52,084 nucleotides of DNA from Halomonas llamarensis (lineage in GTDB: Bacteria; Pseudomonadota; Gammaproteobacteria; Pseudomonadales; Halomonadaceae), in assembly GCF_023555005.1 (NCBI RefSeq), contig NZ_JAMJPJ010000024.1, positions 1 to 52,084 on the forward strand. Direction: 5' to 3'. Under the pieces are notes generated by a model. That model searched no databases and had not been told where the DNA came from. It saw nothing but the letters and a program-made list of their open reading frames with translations. Below, one piece after another: positions 6,059-15,745 of the stretch (positions are counted from its first letter, which is position 1; each line of letters starts with the position of its first letter). A program made the translations under genes and the position numbers.

Positions 6059-6074
6059 GGCTGATCAATCAGCC
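6059..6074. other. short palindrome after ridA
   Basis: GGCTGAT and ATCAGCC are separated by two bases just past the stop of the Rid gene. No U-tract follows on the minus strand, so it may be a weak terminator or a 3'-end stabiliser separating ridA from the island promoter. Confidence 0.3.
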
Positions 6075-6077
6075 ACT

Positions 6078-6437
6078 TCAGGCATTTACCGCCGTGGTGA
6101 CGGTAATTTCTACCTTGAGCTCATCCGCCGGTAACGGCGCACAGACACAGGTGCGGGCAGGCGCATAGCCGTCGGGCACCCAGGCATACCAGACGTCATT
6201 CATGGCGGCAAAATCACTGCCGTCTTTCAGGTAAATTGTCGCGGTTAAAAGCTGCTCGCGGCTTGCACCAATCTCTTTTAATAACGCCTCCAGGCGGGCC
6301 AACATGCTGTGGGTTTGCTCGGCAATATCACCGTGACGCGCTTCCGGGCCTGCCACTTGGCCGCACAGATAGGCCACGCCGTTGTGGATCACCGCACGGC
6401 TCATGCGGGCTTTGGTATCGTGACGCTGGATAGACAT
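6078..6437 (-). CDS. RidA-family reactive-enamine deaminase
   Basis: The 119-residue protein belongs to the YjgF/YER057c/UK114 (Rid) family, which hydrolyses reactive enamine/imine intermediates released by PLP enzymes. The family features are in place: VIHNGVAYLCGQVA (15-28), the central TATIYLKDGSDFAAMNDVW and the C-terminal PARTCVCAPLPADELKVEI with the substrate-binding Arg. The start ATG follows GAGG at seven bases. It is a lone gene between the island promoter and queA. It may be a Rid subgroup other than the archetypal RidA, so I give no symbol. Confidence 0.85.
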   Translation of the reverse strand: MSIQRHDTKARMSRAVIHNGVAYLCGQVAGPEARHGDIAEQTHSMLARLEALLKEIGASREQLLTATIYLKDGSDFAAMNDVWYAWVPDGYAPARTCVCAPLPADELKVEITVTTAVNA

Positions 6438-6578
6438 AAAAAAACCTCAAAAAACGTAATGGGATGGAAGCGACTCATCTTACCCACTCTCTTCGCAATC
6501 GGCACGCAAGCCGACTGACTTTCCCGACGTGAAGCGCTATCCTATGCCGCCTGTTTGACCACCGATAAGGGCCGTTTC

Positions 6579-7610
6579 ATGCAGCGTGCCGATTTTGCCT
6601 ACGCGCTACCCGAAGAGCTGATTGCTCGCTATCCTTCTGAGCAGCGCAGCGACTGCCGCCTGCTGTGCGTGGATGGCCGCGACGGCCACCTAGAACACCG
6701 CCGTTTTACCGATTTGCTCGAGATTCTTGAGCCGGGGGATCTTTTGGTGTTCAACGACACCCGCGTGATTCCGGCGCGCCTGCACGGCCACAAAGCCAGC
6801 GGAGGCAAGGTGGAAATGCTCTTGGAGCGGCCACTGGACGCTCATCGCGGCCTGGCCCACCTGCGTTCGAGCAAATCCCCTAAGCCGGGTACCGAGCTTA
6901 TTTTCGAGGGCGATATTCACGCCGTGGTCGAAGACCGCCGCGATGCGCTGTTTGAGTTACGTTTTCTTGGCGAAACGCCGATGATTGCGCTGTTAGAAAA
7001 ACACGGCCACATGCCGCTGCCGCCTTATATTACCCGCGAAGATGAGCTCAGCGACCGCGAGCGCTATCAAACCGTCTACGCCCGCCGCGATGGCGCCGTC
7101 GCGGCGCCCACGGCGGGGCTTCACTTTGATCAACCGCTGCTCGATGCGCTGGCAGAAAAAGGCATCGACAGCGCCTTTGTCACGCTGCACGTCGGCGCCG
7201 GCACTTTTCAGCCAGTGCGCGCGGACGACATCCGCGAGCATCACATGCACAGCGAATGGATCGACGTTAGCGAGGCGGCATGCCAAAAAGTGCGCGCCGC
7301 GCAACGGGCGGGCAAGCGTGTCGTCGCGGTCGGCACCACCAGCGTACGCTGCTTGGAGAGCGCCTGCCGAAACAGCCCAGACGGTCAGATTGCCCCGTTC
7401 AGCGGCGATACCGATATTTTTATCTACCCTGGCTATCAGTGGCGCTGCGTGGATGTCTTGATTACCAACTTCCACCTGCCAGAATCGACGCTGTTAATGT
7501 TGGTCTCTGCCTTTGTCGGCTATGAGAACATCATGCATGCTTACCGCGCCGCAGTGAGGGAGCGCTATGCGTTTTTCAGTTACGGCGACGCGATGCTGCT
7601 TACGCGCTAA
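6579..7610 (+). CDS. queA: tRNA S-adenosylmethionine:tRNA ribosyltransferase-isomerase
   Basis: QueA transfers and rearranges the ribosyl part of SAM onto 7-aminomethyl-7-deazaguanine in tRNA, giving epoxyqueuosine. The 343-residue product shows the family landmarks: [19 protein letters not shown] at the start, [34 protein letters not shown] and [11 protein letters not shown] chose the ATG at 6579, behind AAGGG, because the N-terminus then fits the family; an ATG at 6555 would add eight residues. It is followed 34 bp later by tgt, which acts one step earlier in the same pathway. Confidence 0.97.
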   Translation: MQRADFAYALPEELIARYPSEQRSDCRLLCVDGRDGHLEHRRFTDLLEILEPGDLLVFNDTRVIPARLHGHKASGGKVEMLLERPLDAHRGLAHLRSSKSPKPGTELIFEGDIHAVVEDRRDALFELRFLGETPMIALLEKHGHMPLPPYITREDELSDRERYQTVYARRDGAVAAPTAGLHFDQPLLDALAEKGIDSAFVTLHVGAGTFQPVRADDIREHHMHSEWIDVSEAACQKVRAAQRAGKRVVAVGTTSVRCLESACRNSPDGQIAPFSGDTDIFIYPGYQWRCVDVLITNFHLPESTLLMLVSAFVGYENIMHAYRAAVRERYAFFSYGDAMLLTR

Positions 7611-7614
7611 TTAA

Positions 7615-8763
<1,149 letters not shown>

Positions 8764-8768
8764 TCGCT

Positions 8769-8786
8769 GCCAGCCTCTTGGCTGGC
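8769..8786 (+). other. hairpin between tgt and yajC
   Basis: GCCAGCC and GGCTGGC form a 7-bp stem with a four-base loop six bases after the tgt stop. It lacks a U-tract, so it is more likely an mRNA-processing or partial-termination structure than a full terminator. Confidence 0.35.
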
Positions 8787-8850
8787 CGCTTGATTAACAC
8801 GTTCTACTCAACCTTTGCCATCAACGCGTTGTTAACTAGGAGTTCACTCA

Positions 8851-9177
8851 ATGCTGGATTTTTTCATCTCTCCCGCCCTCGCCCAAGAGGCGGCTGGCGG
8901 CGGCGGTATCGCTCAAATTGTGATGCTGGTCGGTTTCGTGGCGATTTTCTACTTCCTCTTGTGGCGGCCACAGTCCAAGCGCGCCAAGCAACATAAACAG
9001 CTCATCAGCCACCTGGAAAAGGGCGATGAAATCGTGATCGGCGGCGGCTTAGTCGGCCGTGTCACCAAGGTCAGCGATGAGTTCTTGAGCATGGAAGTAG
9101 CGGACGGCACCGAAGTTAACGTGCAAAAGAACGCCGTTGCCGCCGTGCTGCCCAAAGGCACCATCAAGTCCATCTAA
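8851..9177 (+). CDS. yajC: Sec translocon accessory subunit YajC
   Basis: YajC is a small inner-membrane partner of SecDF. The 108-residue product has an N-terminal segment (FFISPALAQEAAGGGG), one membrane helix at about 22-42 (IVMLVGFVAIFYFLLWRP) and a cytoplasmic SH3-like part (KRAKQHKQLISHLEKGDEIV). The RPQSKR boundary is typical. A ribosome site TAGGAG precedes the ATG. It is followed by secD and secF, its complex partners. Confidence 0.95.
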   Translation: MLDFFISPALAQEAAGGGGIAQIVMLVGFVAIFYFLLWRPQSKRAKQHKQLISHLEKGDEIVIGGGLVGRVTKVSDEFLSMEVADGTEVNVQKNAVAAVLPKGTIKSI

Positions 9178-9186
9178 GCTCACCCA

Positions 9187-9234
9187 CCCTGCCGGCCAGT
9201 GCCTGACGAGCTAGCGCCAGCCACCCCGGCAGGG
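9187..9234 (+). other. long-range hairpin in the yajC-secD gap
   Basis: CCCTGCCGG (9187-9195) pairs with CCGGCAGGG (9226-9234), a perfect 9-bp stem with a 30-nt loop. A smaller CCATC/GATGG pair follows before secD. The 160-bp gap is unusually structured for the inside of an operon and may tune SecD synthesis. Regulation is only suggested. Confidence 0.35.
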
Positions 9235-9338
9235 GTGCCATCGTCTAAAAGATGGTGAGCGCTATAAGATGGTGAACTATGCCGTGTCTCGCACCCGCGA
9301 TACACGGCGTTCCGTTTGACGTTGAAGGCAGGGCCTGC

Positions 9339-11195
9339 ATGCTCAACCGTTATCCCCTGTGGAAGTATCTGATGATACTGGTCATTTTAGTGGCTGGTCT
9401 GATCTACTCACTTCCTAACCTATTTCCAGAAGATCCCGCCGTTCAAATCAGCAGCGCGCAAAACGATATCGCAGTGGCACAACGCGATATCGAGCGTGTA
9501 GAAAGTACGTTAGCTGACAACAACATCGCCGTAAAAGCCGTCGAAAAAACCGGGAGTCAGTGGCTCATTCGTCTGCAAAATGACGACGATCAGCTGCGCG
9601 CGCGCGACCTCATTAGCGAGACGCTCGGTAACAACGTGACCGTTGCGCTCAACCTTGCCGAAGCCACGCCAGGCTGGTTGCAATCGCTCTCAGCATCGCC
9701 GATGACGCTCGGCCTTGATTTGCGCGGCGGGGTGCACTTTTTACTTGAAGTGGACATGGAGGCTGCGCTCACTCAGCGCTTGGAAGTGAACGCCAGCGCC
9801 ATACGCGAGCTGTTGCGCGACGAACGTATTCGCTACCGCGACACTGACATTGAACAGCGCAGTATTTCGCTTGAGTTTATTGACGCTGAAGATCGCGATA
9901 ACGCTCGCAGCCTGATCAGACGCGAATTCCCCGACTTTGACTATCAAAGCGAAGGCGAGGGCCGCGGCGCACGCTTGGAAATGGCGCTGACCGATGAATC
10001 GGTCAATGAAATTCAAGATTACGCCATCAATCAAAACCTCACCACGCTGCGCAACCGTGTCAACGAGTTAGGCGTTGCAGAGCCGCTCGTCCAGCGCCAA
10101 GGGCCCAATCAGATCGTGGTGGAACTCCCCGGCGTCCAGGACACCACAGCCGCTAAGCGAATCGTGGGCGCCACGGCGAACTTGGAATTTCGCCTTGAAG
10201 CGCGCCCCGACACGCCCGATAACGAAACCGAAAGCCTACCCTTCCGCAACGAGCCCTCGCGTAGCGCTGAATTGATGCGTGATCTGATCATCACCGGCGA
10301 CAGCGTCTCTAGTGCTAACCACAGCTTTGACGAAAACGGTCGCTCGCAAGTCAACATTGATCTGGATGGCACTGGCGGCACATTGATGAACCGCGCCACG
10401 CGCACCAATATCGGCCGCAACATGGCGGTGCTGTATATCGAGCACAAAAGCGAAGAACGCACGGTGATCGACCCAGAAACCGGTGAAGAGACCACCGTTC
10501 GTGAGCCTTATGTGGAGCGCGGCATTATCAGCCTCGCCACCATTCAAAGCGCACTGGGTAACAGCTTCCGCATTACCGGGTTAGACTCCCCAAATGAAGC
10601 CGCTGAGCTTGCACTGCTGCTACGTTCCGGCTCGTTGGCCGCGCCGATTTACTTTGCCCAAGAGCGCACCATCGGCCCAAGCCTTGGTCAGGAAAATATC
10701 GAGCGCGGCATCATGTCGGTGCAGATAGGCTTGCTGCTGGTCGTGCTCTTTATGCTGGTACGCTACAAGATCTTTGGCGTATTCGCCAATGTCGCCTTGG
10801 CGTTTAACTTAACGCTGTTGGTGGCGGTAATGTCGATGCTTGGCGCCACACTCACACTCCCCGGCATTGCCGGCATTGTGCTGACATTGGGCATGGCCGT
10901 AGACGCCAACGTGCTGATTTTTGAGCGCATACGCGAAGAACTCCGCAACGGGCTGTCTATCCAGCAAGCCATTCACGCTGGCTACGAGCGCGCCTTCACC
11001 TCTATCGTGGATGCCAATATCACTACGCTCTTGGTGGCGGTGATTCTGTTCTCGATTGGCACCGGGCCGGTCAAAGGCTTTGCCGTCACGCTATCTATCG
11101 GCATTTTGACCTCCATGTTCACCGCGCTGCTGGTCACACGCGCCATGGTCAACCTGACCTACGGCGGCAAACCAGTCAAAAAGCTGTGGATTTAA
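9339..11195 (+). CDS. secD: protein translocase subunit SecD
   Basis: SecD, with SecF, uses the proton gradient to pull preproteins through SecYEG from the periplasmic side. The 618-residue product has a first membrane helix (LMILVILVAGLIYSL), the LGLDLRGGVHFLLEV motif, a large periplasmic domain (P1 base and head) and five C-terminal helices with the conserved GMAVDANVLIFERIREEL. I chose the ATG at 9339 (MLNRYPLWKYLM), behind GGCAGGG, because it matches SecD N-termini; the frame opens earlier at 9279. secF follows after 31 bp. Confidence 0.97.
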   Translation: MLNRYPLWKYLMILVILVAGLIYSLPNLFPEDPAVQISSAQNDIAVAQRDIERVESTLADNNIAVKAVEKTGSQWLIRLQNDDDQLRARDLISETLGNNVTVALNLAEATPGWLQSLSASPMTLGLDLRGGVHFLLEVDMEAALTQRLEVNASAIRELLRDERIRYRDTDIEQRSISLEFIDAEDRDNARSLIRREFPDFDYQSEGEGRGARLEMALTDESVNEIQDYAINQNLTTLRNRVNELGVAEPLVQRQGPNQIVVELPGVQDTTAAKRIVGATANLEFRLEARPDTPDNETESLPFRNEPSRSAELMRDLIITGDSVSSANHSFDENGRSQVNIDLDGTGGTLMNRATRTNIGRNMAVLYIEHKSEERTVIDPETGEETTVREPYVERGIISLATIQSALGNSFRITGLDSPNEAAELALLLRSGSLAAPIYFAQERTIGPSLGQENIERGIMSVQIGLLLVVLFMLVRYKIFGVFANVALAFNLTLLVAVMSMLGATLTLPGIAGIVLTLGMAVDANVLIFERIREELRNGLSIQQAIHAGYERAFTSIVDANITTLLVAVILFSIGTGPVKGFAVTLSIGILTSMFTALLVTRAMVNLTYGGKPVKKLWI

Positions 11196-11226
11196 TCCCG
11201 CTCAGCCCAGACATCACGAGGTAAAA

Positions 11227-12153
11227 ATGAAACCGTTCACAGACCGGCAAATCGATTTTATGGGGCGACGCAAGTTCGCCTTTATCGTGTCCGGCGTACT
11301 GCTGTTAATCGCGATTGGCGCCCTGTTTTTTCAACAGCTTAATTTAGGCCTGGATTTCACCGGCGGCACACTCATCGAAGTGCGCTACAGTAGCGCACCA
11401 TCGCTTGACGCCATTCGCCAACTGCTTGAAGAACAAGGCTTTCGCGATGTCGCCGTACAAACGTTTGGCGCTTCAACGGAAGTGCTTATTCGCTTGCAGC
11501 AAGCGTTTGACCCCGATGTAGGCGAGCGGGTTGTTGGCCTGCTGCGCGACCAGGGCACAAATGTTGATCTTGTGCGCGCCGAGTTCGTGGGGGCCCAAGT
11601 AGGGGATCAACTGCGCGATCAAAGCGGCATGGGAATGCTGATCGCACTGGGTGTGGTGATGCTTTACGTCGCTTTTCGCTTTCAGTACAAGTTCGCCATC
11701 GGCGCGCTCATGGCCCTGCTACACGATGTGATTATCGTGATCGGCGCTTTTGCGCTGTTCGGTATTGATTTCGACCTCACCGTGCTGGCGGCAATTCTCG
11801 CCGTCATCGGCTACTCGCTTAACGATACGATCGTGGTCTACGACCGTATTCGTGAGCAAATTCGCACGTCGCAGATTGATGACATGCCGCAGATCTTTAA
11901 CGAAGCGATCAATGCCACGCTTTCGCGTACGCTAGCCACATCCGGTACGACGCTATTGGTACTGTTGGCACTGCTCTTTCTGGGTGGCGATATGATCGAG
12001 AACTTCGCCATCGCTCTGCTAATTGGCGTCGTGGTGGGGACGTTCTCGTCTATCTATATCTCGGGTGCACTTTTGCTACCGCTGAAGCTTACGCGTGAAG
12101 ACTTAATCCCCTCGCGCAAAGAGATCGACGAAGAGGAAGAAGAACTGCCCTAA
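11227..12153 (+). CDS. secF: protein translocase subunit SecF
   Basis: The 308-residue product has six membrane helices, the LNLGLDFTGGTLIEV motif after helix 1 and GYSLNDTIVVYDRIREQIR in helix 4-5, all SecF hallmarks. It forms the SecDF-YajC complex with the two upstream genes. The ATG follows ACGAGG. The C-terminus is strongly acidic (EIDEEEEELP), in keeping with a halophile proteome. A strong bidirectional terminator follows at 12192. Confidence 0.97.
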   Translation: MKPFTDRQIDFMGRRKFAFIVSGVLLLIAIGALFFQQLNLGLDFTGGTLIEVRYSSAPSLDAIRQLLEEQGFRDVAVQTFGASTEVLIRLQQAFDPDVGERVVGLLRDQGTNVDLVRAEFVGAQVGDQLRDQSGMGMLIALGVVMLYVAFRFQYKFAIGALMALLHDVIIVIGAFALFGIDFDLTVLAAILAVIGYSLNDTIVVYDRIREQIRTSQIDDMPQIFNEAINATLSRTLATSGTTLLVLLALLFLGGDMIENFAIALLIGVVVGTFSSIYISGALLLPLKLTREDLIPSRKEIDEEEEELP

Positions 12154-12191
12154 ATAGGCGATTCTTTTTTACCTCACTAAAACACGGCACC

Positions 12192-12237
12192 AACAAAAAC
12201 GCCCCGCCAGCCGTAATGCTAGCGGGGCGTTTTTGTT
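12192..12237. terminator. bidirectional terminator between secF and suhB
   Basis: AACAAAAACGCCCCGC (12192-12207) and GCGGGGCGTTTTTGTT (12222-12237) are perfect 16-bp inverse complements around a 14-base loop. Each strand has a GC stem followed by TTTTTGTT, so it can end both secF (plus) and suhB (minus) transcripts. Confidence 0.9.
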
Positions 12238-12243
12238 ACTACC

Positions 12244-12270
12244 GCCATCGCGCAATGAATTGCGCTCCTA
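12244..12270 (-). repeat. REP-like palindrome, unit 1
   Basis: On the minus strand it reads TAGGAGCGCAATTCATTGCG, followed by CGATGGC, in the TAGGAGC-palindrome style of REP elements in Pseudomonas and relatives. The inner GCGCAAT/ATTGCGC is an inverted repeat. It lies inverted to the next two units. Confidence 0.6.
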
Positions 12271-12285
12271 CTAGATGAATCAAAC

Positions 12286-12311
12286 TGTAGAAGCCTGATT
12301 TATCAGGCGAA
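12286..12311 (+). repeat. REP-like palindrome, unit 2
   Basis: The unit starts TGTAGAAGCCTGATTTATCA and ends GGCGAA; GCCTGAT and ATCAGGC form the stem. It shares layout with unit 3, with TGTAGAAGC in place of TGTAGGAGC and a compensated stem (CTGA/TCAG for CCGA/TCGG). Confidence 0.6.
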
Positions 12312-12331
12312 CAGTAACGGTTGCAACCAAT

Positions 12332-12357
12332 TGTAGGAGCCCGATTTATCGGGCGAA
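12332..12357 (+). repeat. REP-like palindrome, unit 3
   Basis: The unit starts TGTAGGAGCCCGATTTATCG and ends GGCGAA; GCCCGAT and ATCGGGC pair. It is the third unit in a 115-bp run downstream of suhB and beyond the terminator. Such units are often binding or target sites of REP-associated transposases elsewhere in the genome. Confidence 0.6.
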
Positions 12358-12385
12358 TTAAAGATTTTGGCACTAGATTTGGACG

Positions 12386-13180
12386 CTACAAATGCGGCGC
12401 CAGCTGCTTCATCAGCGCCTTGTAAAGGCGCGGGCCGGCCGCCATTAGCTGGCCTTCAGGCTTGATTATTGGCTGGCCCGCAGGCGTTCCTATTAGCGCG
12501 CCGGTCTCTTTAAGCAGCAAGGTACCGACATGCATATCCTGTTCTTCCAGACCCAGCACAAAGCCACTGTCCACGCGCCCGGTGGCCACTTCACAAATAT
12601 CTAACAAGCCGCTACCCGTTGCCACCAGCGTGTCAAGCTGCGGGGCCAACTGCTGCATCAGCGTTAAATACGTCGGAAGATGGCGCTGGCGTAGCTCGCT
12701 TCCCGGCAAGCTCAGCGCCATTCGCGTACCGGTAACCGCGGTCGATTTGCTAACACGCATGCGTTTGCCGTTGTACTGGGCGCCACGCCCGCGGCTGGCG
12801 ATATATTCGTCATCGGCAAACGGCGCGATGACCACCGCGTGCTCGGAACGCCCCTTAACCAGGCACACCACAGAAAAGGCAAACCCTTTACCCGCCACAG
12901 CTAAATTGGAATAACCGTGCAGCGGCTCAATTTTCCACACGGTCTCTTCGCCTTCCCCTTCGCCGGCTTTATGGTCGGTATAATGGCCGACTAAGCCGTG
13001 ATGCGGATAGCCGCGTTCGAGCTGTTGCACAACGGTTGCTTCAGCCTTACGCGCGGCCTCTTCGAGTAAGCGTTCAAGATTGACTTCGTCGTACGCATTT
13101 TCAATGCGCTCTCGGATGCGGAGAAAGTGTTCAACGCCGCTGCGCGCAGCGCGCAGGGTAAACTGGACCATCGGATTCAT
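12386..13180 (-). CDS. suhB: SuhB-like inositol monophosphatase family protein, catalytic site altered
   Basis: The 264-residue protein (ATG at 13180, MNPMVQFTLRAARSG) aligns with SuhB over its whole length, including the end GPRLYKALMKQL. The metal-binding motif WxIDPLDGTTNF of active enzymes reads WKIEPLHGYSNL at 82-93, so the two key Asp are Glu85 and His88. The upstream EES metal-ligand motif and the WDxAAG motif (here QDMHVG) are also changed. It therefore probably lacks phosphatase activity. E. coli SuhB also acts in ribosomal RNA antitermination with NusA, a role that does not need catalysis. It is divergent from trmJ, the usual neighbour. Confidence 0.85.
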   Translation of the reverse strand: MNPMVQFTLRAARSGVEHFLRIRERIENAYDEVNLERLLEEAARKAEATVVQQLERGYPHHGLVGHYTDHKAGEGEGEETVWKIEPLHGYSNLAVAGKGFAFSVVCLVKGRSEHAVVIAPFADDEYIASRGRGAQYNGKRMRVSKSTAVTGTRMALSLPGSELRQRHLPTYLTLMQQLAPQLDTLVATGSGLLDICEVATGRVDSGFVLGLEEQDMHVGTLLLKETGALIGTPAGQPIIKPEGQLMAAGPRLYKALMKQLAPHL

Positions 13181-13425
13181 GAACGGACCTTGTGCAGTCG
13201 TCTGTAAAAAACAGAATGTTAAAGAACGGGACAAATCATTGAGCGGCATTCGCCACCTATTAGGCGCACCATTCTAGCAAAAGCCGACCAAAGTCGCTAT
13301 GCGCTTTCTACGCGGCACCTTCGTCGTGCTACACTTTATCGCCATATTTGACCACCATCGGGCGCCGACAAAACACCACCCGATGCGATACCCCTTTCTT
13401 TTTTGAGCCTTACCGGACTTTTTCT

Positions 13426-14178
13426 ATGCTTGAGCGTCTTCGCATCGTGCTGATTGGGACCAGCCATCCAGGCAATATCGGGGCTGTCACCCGAGCCATG
13501 CACAACATGGGGTTAAGCGACCTTGCGTTGGTCGCGCCGCGCTGCGAGCCGATCACCCAGGAGAGCATCTCGCGCGCATCAGGCGCGGATCATTTGCTGC
13601 ACCAAGCAGCGGTTCATCCCACGTTGGAAGACGCCGTCGCCGACTGCACGCTCGCCGTAGGCGCCAGCGCACGCTCGCGCACGCTGCCGTGGCCAATGGT
13701 CTCCCCACGAGAGCTGGCCGCCCACTTGCCCGAAGAGTGCCAGCACGACAACGCCCGCGTGGCGTTGGTGTTTGGCCGTGAGGATAGTGGGTTGACCAAC
13801 GCCGAACTTCAGCGCTGCCATGCCCACGTACACATTCCCACCAATGCGGATTTTAGCTCGCTAAATCTCGCCGCCGCCGTGCAAGTGATTGCCTACGAGT
13901 GCCGCTTGGCGTGGCTTGAAACCGCGCCAACCACAACGCCGACAGCGGAAGAAAACGGCAGCGACCTCGCCTCTCATGCCGATTTGGAGCGCTACTTTGC
14001 GCACTTAGAGCGCACCTTGGTCGCCGTTGAGTTTCACGACCCCGACAAGCCGCGTCAGCTGATGGCACGCCTGCGGCGGCTATATTTACGCGCGCGCCCC
14101 GAACAGATGGAGCTTAATATCCTGCGGGGTATTCTGAGCGCGACGGAGAAAAAGATAACCCGATCAGAGACGCCATAA
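13426..14178 (+). CDS. trmJ: tRNA (cytidine/uridine-2'-O-)-methyltransferase TrmJ
   Basis: TrmJ methylates the 2'-OH of residue 32 in tRNAs. The 251-residue product has the SPOUT landmarks: N-terminal LIGTSHPGNIGAVTRAMHNM (9-28), the knot motif VALVFGREDSGLTNAEL and IPTNADFSSLNLAAAVQVIAYE. The start ATG at 13426 fits the family; an in-frame extension reaches 13348 without support. It precedes cysE by 130 bp in the order trmJ-cysE-iscR-iscS seen across gammaproteobacteria. Confidence 0.95.
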   Translation: MLERLRIVLIGTSHPGNIGAVTRAMHNMGLSDLALVAPRCEPITQESISRASGADHLLHQAAVHPTLEDAVADCTLAVGASARSRTLPWPMVSPRELAAHLPEECQHDNARVALVFGREDSGLTNAELQRCHAHVHIPTNADFSSLNLAAAVQVIAYECRLAWLETAPTTTPTAEENGSDLASHADLERYFAHLERTLVAVEFHDPDKPRQLMARLRRLYLRARPEQMELNILRGILSATEKKITRSETP

Positions 14179-14308
14179 CTCACCAGACGCTCCTAGTGCG
14201 GCTAGATAAACGCGAGGGCTTGAATGGCGCCGACCCTGACCGCACCATACGCTATTCACTACGATTCGGTATTCGATACCGGGCCTGACCGTTTCACAGG
14301 ACACTCCC

Positions 14309-15172
14309 ATGTTCCCACGCCTACGTGAAGACATTAACAGCGTATTTGACCGCGACCCGGCGGCGCGCAACTTTTTTGAAGTGCTGACCAACTATCCTGG
14401 CCTGCACGCGCTGCTACTGCACCGTTTTAACCATTGGTTGTGGAACAAAAATGCCAAGTGGTTAGCGCGTACGCTGTCAACGTTTTCCCGCTGGCTGACG
14501 GGTATTGAGATTCACCCCGGCGCCACCATCGGCCGACGTTTTTTTATCGACCATGGCATGGGCGTGGTGATTGGTGAAACCGCGCTCATCCATGATGATG
14601 TCACGCTCTATCACGGCGTCACGCTTGGCGGCACCAGCTGGCACAAAGGTCAGCGTCACCCCACGCTTGAAGACGGCGTGATAGTCGGTGCCGGTGCCAA
14701 AATTCTTGGCCCGTTTACCGTCGGCACCGGCGCTAAGATTGGCTCCAATGCAGTAGTGACCAAAGAGGTCCCCGCTGGCGCGACCGTCGTGGGTATTCCG
14801 GGCAAAATCGTCAAACGCGCCGACCCGGATAGCGAGGAAGCGCTGGATATCGACCCGGCACGGCGCGAAGCGATTCGCCAGAAATTCGGCTTTGATGCCT
14901 ATGGCGTTAGCCAAGACATGCCCGACCCGGTCGCGCGCTCCATGCAGGCCATGCTCGATCATATGCACGCAGTGGATGAACGCATCGAACGCATGTGTTC
15001 AACGCTTTCCAAGTTGGATGCGAGCTACCGTGGGGGCCGCTTACCCGAGCTTCGCGACGAGGATTTCGCCGAGATTCTTGATGAAGCGGATACCGGCTGC
15101 CCCGGCGTCGGCCGCCGCAGCGCAAGCGCTGACGACACCCCTAAAACACCGCCTCCTTCGGGTAAAGGTTGA
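14309..15172 (+). CDS. cysE: serine O-acetyltransferase
   Basis: CysE makes O-acetylserine from serine and acetyl-CoA, the first step of cysteine synthesis. The 287-residue product has an N-terminal helical part (1-60) and a left-handed beta-helix of hexapeptide repeats ([44 protein letters not shown]). His at DHGMG and the Asp-His pair are in place. The C-terminal 80 residues are a helical extension found in the iscR-linked long form. Making cysteine next to a cysteine desulfurase gene links sulfur supply to Fe-S assembly. Confidence 0.94.
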   Translation: MFPRLREDINSVFDRDPAARNFFEVLTNYPGLHALLLHRFNHWLWNKNAKWLARTLSTFSRWLTGIEIHPGATIGRRFFIDHGMGVVIGETALIHDDVTLYHGVTLGGTSWHKGQRHPTLEDGVIVGAGAKILGPFTVGTGAKIGSNAVVTKEVPAGATVVGIPGKIVKRADPDSEEALDIDPARREAIRQKFGFDAYGVSQDMPDPVARSMQAMLDHMHAVDERIERMCSTLSKLDASYRGGRLPELRDEDFAEILDEADTGCPGVGRRSASADDTPKTPPPSGKG

Positions 15173-15248
15173 CCAAAGCAGTCAGGCTTTCCCATAATGG
15201 CGAGACATTTGCCGCAAGGACGCTGTGTGACAGCGTTGAGGTGCCGCC

Positions 15249-15719
15249 ATGCGATTGACGACCAAAGGCCGCTACGCCGTTACTGCCATGCTTGATCTGG
15301 CGCTCAATGCTGACGCAAGCCCAACGAGCCTCGGCGATATTTCCCAACGCCAAGGGATTTCACTTTCTTATCTTGAGCAGCTGTTTGCGCGCTTGCGCCG
15401 CGCCGGGCTGGTCAAGAGCGTGCGCGGACCTGGCGGCGGCTACTTTCTTGCTCAAACACCCAGCGACATCAGTGTGTCGCAGGTCATTGACGCAGTTAAC
15501 GAAACCGTCGATGCAACGCGCTGCCAAGGGCTCTCCGATTGCCAAGAGGGCGACACCTGCTTAACCCACCATCTGTGGTGCGAGTTATCGGGCCAGATTC
15601 GTCAGTTTCTTGATGACGTCACCTTGGCACAGCTAATGCAACGTGGCGACGTACGCCAAGTGGCAATGCGACAACAAGCACGAGCCGACGCCAGTATTTC
15701 GACGCTCAACGTAACGTAA
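15249..15719 (+). CDS. iscR: Fe-S-sensing Rrf2 repressor IscR
   Basis: IscR carries a 2Fe-2S cluster and represses the isc genes when clusters are plentiful. The 156-residue product starts [19 protein letters not shown], has the winged HTH ([24 protein letters not shown] in parts) and the cluster cysteines as CX5CX5C ([13 protein letters not shown]). A GAGG site precedes the ATG. It is first in the short iscR-iscS-iscA row, so autoregulation is expected, though I could not pick out a convincing IscR site upstream. Confidence 0.95.
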   Translation: MRLTTKGRYAVTAMLDLALNADASPTSLGDISQRQGISLSYLEQLFARLRRAGLVKSVRGPGGGYFLAQTPSDISVSQVIDAVNETVDATRCQGLSDCQEGDTCLTHHLWCELSGQIRQFLDDVTLAQLMQRGDVRQVAMRQQARADASISTLNVT

Positions 15720-15745
15720 AGCGTGACGTAACCCTCAACCGTGAA

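Noticed and set aside
12244..12357. CRISPR-like reading of the three palindromes
   Set aside because: Units are in mixed orientation, unevenly spaced and have no cas genes nearby; REP-like repeats fit better.
15173..15248. IscR operator upstream of iscR
   Set aside because: I could not find a convincing match to the type 1 site, although autoregulation is expected.
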